A stretch of 38,097 nt of DNA from Elysia marginata (taxonomy: Eukaryota; Mollusca; Gastropoda; Plakobranchidae). The stretch covers positions 108,685-146,781 of the forward strand of contig BMAT01011533.1 of assembly GCA_019649035.1 (NCBI GenBank). Direction: 5' to 3'. Of this stretch, positions 34,701-38,097 are shown piece by piece; within the stretch, counting starts at the first letter, position 1; every line of letters starts with the position of its first letter. The notes under the pieces were generated by a model. That model was given only the letters and a program-made list of their open reading frames with translations. It was not told the DNA's origin and did no database searches. Made by a program: the position numbers and the translations under genes.

Positions 34701-36655
34701 CTTTATTAATTTCTTCCCTTTAAAGCTATAAAATATCTTTGTAAAAACTAGTTTACATGTGGATTAGCTGGGTATTTCATTGGGTTTTCCACTTTTAACT
34801 ATAAAAGCAACCATTCTTGGGCACATAAAAAAGAGACAGTTTATAGTTTAAAGGTATCAAGTATTGTTTTAACCTTTGGTGATTTTCCAAGCAGCATTTT
34901 GGAGTCAGGGGTAAAACTCTCGGGTCCGTTGATCATCTGCCGCACTTCTGCAGTTTCCAGTGAAGGCAAGCGGTGAAGCATATGATCAAGCAAAATTTCT
35001 GAGGATGCAAGTTTTTATAAAAAAATGAAACATATTAAAATCAAAGATGGTGTATTAACACATAGATGAACGATTTTTTTCTATGAAGTTGAAGGCCAAT
35101 ACTTTTTGTACACTGCAATGCGTTGTTACAGTTTGAGATGATAAAAGATGTGTCTATGTAGCAGTACTCGAATGGCCTGACAACTGAACTGAACACAAAA
35201 AACTCAATGCATCCAATCACAAACATTAGTATGGTCCCACAAAATAATTCTGCATGAGGAATTTTGTAATATGGTGTTATATACATCACTGGAAGGTCTT
35301 TAAAAGCCAAGATGGTAAAAATGTACAATTTTATTTTGAAGTCTTAAACAAAGTTCTGACTTATTGTACTTAAAAGGCAAATGATTAATCAGTCTAATTT
35401 TTTTTTTAATGGAGAAAACTGGTTTAGAGTTATCATACTGTAAAAGCCAAAGGCGCATTACAGATTTCTAAGAATCTATAAAACACAATTTTATCATGCT
35501 CTCATGAGTGGATAGGATGAAAAGCATTAGAAACTTTCAAATTAAGGAAAAAACAATTTTGAATCAAATTTTGACCCAGTCAATTTTTTTAAATCGATTA
35601 GCACCGCATGTAAACCCATTTTGTGGAAGCACTACACATATTTTATTTAGTTAAATAAAACCCATCTTAAATAGACAAAATTACAAACAAGTAAGTAAAA
35701 AAAAAGTAAGCCAGACACTTTTTAAAGCCTTTTGCACCAAGCAAAGCACCATATGATGATATTTTTTAAAAGTTTGATTCATTTTTACCTTAGACTAATA
35801 TAATGCTGAAAGCACCAGCGGTAAAAAAAAGCCAACTTTCAGGTCCATGCAAGACGGGTGATAGTTCTGGTTGTGCATAAAAATGCTAAGAAGGATATTC
35901 AAGAGATTAAGAGCGACAAATTAAAGTGACACAATATTGTAATGTCATTTACTTATCAGGTAGGTGATACAATCTACTCACGGAAATGGTCCCAATCATC
36001 TGGTAGAAGTTGGAACTCAAACTTATCAGGGATGCCCTTGTGGAAACAAGGTTTGGCATTTGGCTCAAAACCTCCTGCGAGGATGCCTCCGCTCCATTCC
36101 CTAAAGTATGAGTAACCATCAAAGTCTCGAATCACTGGAAAACAATTTGATACTTATATTAGTTGCATGAAACTAATTATGTTGTTTACTTGATTACTAT
36201 CACTTACAACAACACAGTAGAGCATGCTAGATTTCTACAAAAGCAAGATGGATTTTTTTTTTTTAATCTTGTTAGAGACACCTTGTCAATAATAGAATAC
36301 TGACTGTTACTGGAATTTTTTTCTTGATTTAGCAGAAAATAATGTTTTCCAATCTAATACCAACTAACAGTTTGCTATAAGTATTTTGATTTCCTAATTT
36401 TAAAAAACAAAAAGTGACTGAAAAAAATTAAGAAAAATTTGAACCTTAAAACCAGAAAAAAACAATTATTTTTGTTTAAACTACCCTGATATTAGGAACA
36501 AGTAAGAATAGAAGGTATTTACAATTCAATTTCTTACCTGGCATCATCGGATCTACCCCTTCCATTGGCTTGGTGATAAGATAGAAATGCTCACAAGAGT
36601 GAAGAGGCGCTTTCACTGCTTTTGGTACTGTCTTCTTACCAACAGCCCTGGCCCA
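22522..36655 (-). CDS. PDPR: Pyruvate dehydrogenase phosphatase regulatory subunit (PDPR) homologue, 3' twelve exons
   Basis: Exons in transcript order: 36538-36655, 35982-36134, 34874-34998, 30925-31117, 30141-30293, 27861-28003, 27203-27351, 26739-26851, 25552-25736, 23923-24102, 23560-23741 and 22522-22747. They sum to 1920 nt (639 residues plus stop), and every junction keeps frame. PDPR is a mitochondrial-matrix FAD protein of the dimethylglycine/sarcosine dehydrogenase family that restrains pyruvate dehydrogenase phosphatase. Residues 1 to about 175 are the end of the FAD-dependent oxidoreductase domain (WSGGILAGGFEPN, NYFIAAGMNSGG). Then come the FAO_M linker, the aminomethyltransferase-like GCV_T domain (about 240-515; LQYLCSNNI, GTIVHTGMQN, ITPLECGRG) and its C-terminal barrel (about 525-625; DLWPWGGEPVYRN). 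LHNNKKFLRDRVPEAV and the WPWGGEP signature favour PDPR over sarcosine or dimethylglycine dehydrogenase. The first about 240 residues, with any transit peptide and the dinucleotide-binding site, lie beyond the right edge. A close paralogue cannot be excluded. Confidence 0.93.
23560..23741 (-). CDS. PDPR: PDPR exon: end of GCV_T and start of GCV_T_C barrel (182 nt)
   Basis: Starts after TTTTTGTACAG and ends before GTAAGT. It encodes EQDDFIGKEALLQQRREGVG, LILDDFDVHHDLWPWGGEPV and YRNDKYVGQTTTCGY. The DLWPWGGEP block is a strong PDPR signature. It ends in phase 2. Confidence 0.93.
23923..24102 (-). CDS. PDPR: PDPR exon: late GCV_T domain (180 nt)
   Basis: Starts after TTTGTCTCCAG and ends before GTAAGT, with both borders in phase 0. 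It encodes YALHVYDTLMVAGKDYGVRN, AGYYALRHLRMENFFAFWGL and DLSDKITPLECGRGFRTKID. The AGYYALRHLRMEN and TPLECGR strings are family hallmarks. Confidence 0.93.
24645..24905. repeat. Possible fold-back element, weak inverted repeat
   Basis: GATCCCGATCCCTAAAATC at about 24650 and GATTTTTAGGATCAGGGTCC at about 24879 are imperfect reverse complements around a 200-base AT-rich centre. There is no open frame. It may be an old MITE in the PDPR intron, but the match is short. Confidence 0.28.
25552..25736 (-). CDS. PDPR: PDPR exon: middle GCV_T domain (185 nt)
   Basis: Starts after TTCACACAG and ends before GTATTT. It encodes GINIIGPHAQQLLADVSDFP, a central part with HLIDVGHASSVRAM, and RLTHTGEDGFILYIPSE. 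The last string matches the MTHTGEPGFMLYIP region of vertebrate PDPR. Confidence 0.93.
26398..26424. other. 27-base assembly gap inside a GA repeat
   Basis: A run of N sits between GAGA-rich flanks (about 26361-26440), within a PDPR intron between the exons at 25552-25736 and 26739-26851. The gap is in simple sequence, and the true repeat length is unknown. Confidence 0.98.
26739..26851 (-). CDS. PDPR: PDPR exon: GCV_T domain (113 nt)
   Basis: Starts after CCCTCCTCAG and ends before GTAGAT. It encodes YFIICPATQQTRAIAWLEKH then LPGNGSVQVTDATSMFS, corresponding to the FFMISPTDQQ...WLKKH region of vertebrate PDPR. Phases 2 and 1 match the neighbours. Confidence 0.92.
27203..27351 (-). CDS. PDPR: PDPR exon: GCV_T domain with VGTIVHTGM motif (149 nt)
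   Basis: Starts after CAATCTTTCAG and ends before GTAAGC. It encodes SRGDEATAYLQYLCSNNIAS, EVGTIVHTGMQNKQGGFEND and CTVARLDQN with a split histidine codon. It is the most conserved stretch of the folate-binding-like fold. Confidence 0.94.
27861..28003 (-). CDS. PDPR: PDPR exon: start of GCV_T domain (143 nt)
   Basis: Starts after CTTTTCTGGCAG and ends before GTGAGA. It encodes a linker with RPMWSWSKPCWFEPVQEEYW, then ACKERVCLMDMSSFAKFEVR. The CLMDMSSFAKFEV string is the typical first strand of the family's aminomethyltransferase-like domain. Confidence 0.92.
28496..28520 (+). repeat. Short (GA)n tract
   Basis: A purine run of GAGAGAGGGAGAGAGAG in a PDPR intron. Confidence 0.85.
28711..28748 (+). 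repeat. hAT-like terminal fragment, copy A
   Basis: CCTGATTTCAGGTTAAAACC then TGAAAAAGGACATCCCAG. Its reverse complement starts CTGGGATGTCC, close to the CAGGGATGCCC end of copy B at 30013-30052. No opposite terminus was found, so it is a truncated relic. Confidence 0.4.
29105..29295. repeat. Cluster of AGATCTAG / TCTAGA palindromic motifs
   Basis: Overlapping strings such as CTAGATCTAGACCTAG and TCTAGAATCTAGATCTAGG recur here. Similar clusters are at 4438-4510, 5546-5560, 5722-5772 and 23280-23310. They are not in perfect tandem register. This motif style is common in gastropod intergenic DNA. Confidence 0.5.
30013..30052 (+). repeat. hAT-like terminal fragment, copy B
   Basis: AACCGGATTTCCGGCTAAAA, CCTTAAAAAGGGCATCCCTG. 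The reverse complement begins CAGGGATGCCC, in the style of hAT termini. The GC-richer 300 bases to its left (about 29780-30012) may belong to the same element. No left terminus was found. Confidence 0.45.
30141..30293 (-). CDS. PDPR: PDPR exon: FAO_M linker region (153 nt)
   Basis: Starts after TATTTCTAG and ends before GTAAAA. It encodes NHYALKYPREEYKTGRKLRC, SPLHTRLEVAGAVFGETMAY and ERAIYFNNPD. RKLRCSPLH corresponds to the RQLRTSPLYDRL stretch of vertebrate PDPR. Phase 1 at both ends. Confidence 0.93.
30925..31117 (-). CDS. PDPR: PDPR exon: C-terminal part of FAD oxidoreductase domain (193 nt)
   Basis: Starts after GTCCTTGCAG and ends before GTCAGT. It encodes ISNYFIAAGMNSGGIVGAGA, AGKHIAEWIIDGEPSLNLWP and RLHNNKKFLRDRVPEAV. 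The AAGMNS...GGxG-like loop is the conserved FAD-contacting element of the dimethylglycine dehydrogenase family. Confidence 0.95.
31790..32070 (+). repeat. Purine-rich low-complexity stretch
   Basis: Strongly A/G-biased sequence with GAGA and GGGGAGGGG runs inside the 3.7-kb PDPR intron. It produces a lysine- and glutamate-rich open frame that shows no other coding signal. Confidence 0.55.
34874..34998 (-). CDS. PDPR: PDPR exon: FAD oxidoreductase domain (125 nt)
   Basis: Starts after TGCATCCTCAG and ends before GTTAAA. It encodes ILLDHMLHRLPSLETAEVRQ, MINGPESFTPDSKMLLGKSP and K. The NGPESFTPD string is a classic motif of the dimethylglycine/sarcosine dehydrogenase family. Confidence 0.94.
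35982..36134 (-). CDS. PDPR: PDPR exon: FAD oxidoreductase domain (153 nt)
   Basis: Starts after TTGTTTTCCAG and ends before GTGAGT. It encodes IRDFDGYSYFREWSGGILAG, GFEPNAKPCFHKGIPDKFEF and QLLPDDWDHF, matching the YFRNWQGGILSGGFE...EDWDHFE region of vertebrate PDPR. Phase 1 at both ends. Confidence 0.95.
36538..36655 (-). CDS. PDPR: PDPR first exon visible in the window (118 nt)
   Basis: Starts after GTTTTGACCAG and ends before GTAAGA. It encodes WARAVGKKTVPKAVKAPLHS, then CEHFYLITKPMEGVDPMMP. The family string HACEHFYLLT is clearly represented. It starts in phase 0, so an upstream exon must exist beyond the right edge. Confidence 0.93.
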
Positions 36656-36758
36656 CTGGTCAAAACAACATTACACATAATTGTTTATCAACTTTACTAC
36701 TACTGATCTCAATAATTATGGCAATTGTTTTATAGGATTTCCTGATTGCCCGTAGTGT

Positions 36759-38069
36759 AATTACAATAATCATAATAATTTTATTTTTATAGCGCCTTCC
36801 CTGAATAGGAGTTCAAAGTGCTTTATATAAAATCTTAACAAACTTAAAACTATGTACTAAAACGTTTACAGATATATCACTTATTCAAAAAAGTTAGCTA
36901 TAAAGATAAAAGCATACATAAAGTTGCATAATAAATATAAATCTGCCATTAAAAGTATATTATATATTGTCATAAACATACAGTGTATATAAAAAACATT
37001 TAATACATTTTAAAAAAGATTATTTTAAAATGCTAGGTTAAGAGGTGAGTTTTCAAATTAGACTTAAAACATGGTAGCGTCTCTGAATTTTGAAGAGGAG
37101 ATAGAAGATTGTTCCATATTTCTGCTCCTTGATAAGAAAAGGCTCTTTGACCAAAACTCTTCAGTTGGAATCAAGGTTTAAAAAGTATGTTTTTCAAAGA
37201 AGACCTTAAACGAATATACGGTTGGATTGAATCTTTCAAATAGTTGGGAAATTGGTGATCATTATGGCACTGAAAGGAAAAAGGTGCAATTTTATAATGT
37301 ATACTTGATGCAATTGGCAACCAATGCAGGTGAGATGTGGTCTTTTTTGGTGATTTCAAAATAGGCCTAGAAAAATGTTTTGAATTTTTTTGTAATTGAT
37401 TAAGCTTGTTTTCAGCAGCACCAGCCAAAAGGGAATTACAATATTTCAGTCTTGACAACAGCAAAGTATAAGCTAGCTTCTTTGAAATTTCTTTTTATAA
37501 ATATTGTCTGATTTGTATAATTCTACAAAGTTCTAAATAACAAACCTTTTTTAAATGAGATATTTGATCATATGATGTCAGGTTAGAGTTCATAAAAACA
37601 ACCATGTTTTTTATCTTCTTATAAATCAGAATGTTTTCACCGCACAGTTCTAAAGATGAAATACCAAGTGATCTTGTTTTGTTTGGGGTGCCAACAATCA
37701 TGATTTGTCTTGTCCCCATTAAGTTTAAGTTTGTTTAAAAACATCCAGGCTTCACTTAGACAGTTCTGAGTAGTTTTACATGAGCTGACAAAATCACCAC
37801 TTTTTGGTGATTTATACAACTGTGTGTTATCAGCATATAAATGAGAACGAAAACCATGTTTAGTAAAGACATTAGAAATTGGTTGTGAATGCATCGAGAA
37901 GAGACTGGGCCCTAGGACAGACCCCTGAGGAAAATTGTATCTAACAATACTTTTCTGAGAGTGATATCTTCCCATACTAACAGTTTGCGTTCTATTTTCT
38001 AAATATGAAGCTACCCACTTCAAAGCATATTCAGTGAAAAGCATTTTCTGACTCAATCAGGATTAATGG
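36759..38069 (-). mobile_element. 5'-truncated, decayed CR1/L2-type LINE (non-LTR retrotransposon)
   Basis: Minus-strand translations show the reverse-transcriptase palm and thumb. At 37637-38056 are KWVASYLENRTQTV, FPQGSVLGPSLF and YADNTQLYKS, the last an N-for-D change in the catalytic YADD box. Around 37495-37719 the frame shifts once and continues with IYKKIKNMVVFMNSNL and LELCRIIQIRQYL. At 37171-37464 comes the C-terminal LLSRLKYCNSLLAGAAENKL, SHLHWLPIASSIHYKIAPFS and LRSSLKN. Below 37171 follows a 3' untranslated part ending GGCGCTATAAAAATAAAATT and an ATTATT-like tail. This organisation is typical of CR1/L2-like elements in marine invertebrates and snails. The copy lies in a PDPR intron, is same-sense with the gene, and lacks the endonuclease part. 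Several stops and the frameshift mark it as old and inactive. Confidence 0.85.
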
Positions 38070-38097
38070 TTTTTTTTTTTTTTTTTTTTTTTTTTTT
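38070..38097 (+). repeat. Terminal T homopolymer (28 bases) at the window edge
   Basis: An uninterrupted run of T ends the window directly beside the truncated 5' end of the LINE. It may be a genomic homopolymer, the tail of another retro-element or a sequence-quality break. Confidence 0.9.

Noticed and set aside
1-38097. CRISPR arrays, operons, ribosome binding sites, rRNA genes
   Set aside because: There are no regularly spaced repeats and no prokaryotic gene organisation. All supported genes have animal-type structure.

Overview
The window looks like a piece of an AT-rich animal nuclear genome, most probably from a gastropod mollusc of the heterobranch type. The evidence is small GT-AG exons spread over long introns, many simple repeats, a CR1/L2-like LINE, several short inverted-repeat elements (MITEs) and recurring AGATCTAG-type palindromes. 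Nothing suggests bacterial or organellar DNA. The species assignment is an inference from repeat style only.

Layout, left to right. (1) 1-5979, minus strand: a spliced gene I do not recognise. Three exons are well supported (4540-4703, 2936-3094, 2277-2463) and their reading phases join perfectly. There is a plausible tiny first coding exon with ATGGCGGAC at 5968-5979 and a weak candidate for the next exon at 1-60. Its first intron carries a MITE with a second palindrome nested inside it. (2) 5980-11775: non-coding sequence with large GA, TC and GAA tracts and possible first-exon donor sites on the plus strand. (3) 11776-12765, plus strand: a single-exon alpha-kinase-domain gene. It keeps the zinc-binding residues but has replaced the ATP-site lysine and two acidic catalytic-site residues, so it is probably a pseudokinase. 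A MITE follows about 215 bp after its stop. (4) 12766-22521: about 10 kb without recognisable genes, with a piggyBac-like MITE, a pogo-like end and a 27-bp exact duplication. (5) 22522-36655, minus strand: twelve exons encoding the last 639 residues of a pyruvate dehydrogenase phosphatase regulatory subunit (PDPR) homologue. All junction phases agree. The N-terminal FAD-binding part (about 240 residues, by comparison with the roughly 880-residue vertebrate protein) must lie beyond the right edge. (6) 36759-38069, minus strand: a decayed, 5'-truncated CR1/L2-type LINE in the PDPR intron. The window ends in a T tract.

The genes show no sign of working together. PDPR would act in the mitochondrial matrix as the regulatory partner of pyruvate dehydrogenase phosphatase. 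The alpha-kinase-like gene belongs to a family known to be expanded in molluscs. The left-hand gene is unassigned. I found no CRISPR array, no convincing tRNA or rRNA gene, and no novel multi-gene system. The most interesting items are the pseudokinase, the unknown left-hand gene and the nested-palindrome MITE.
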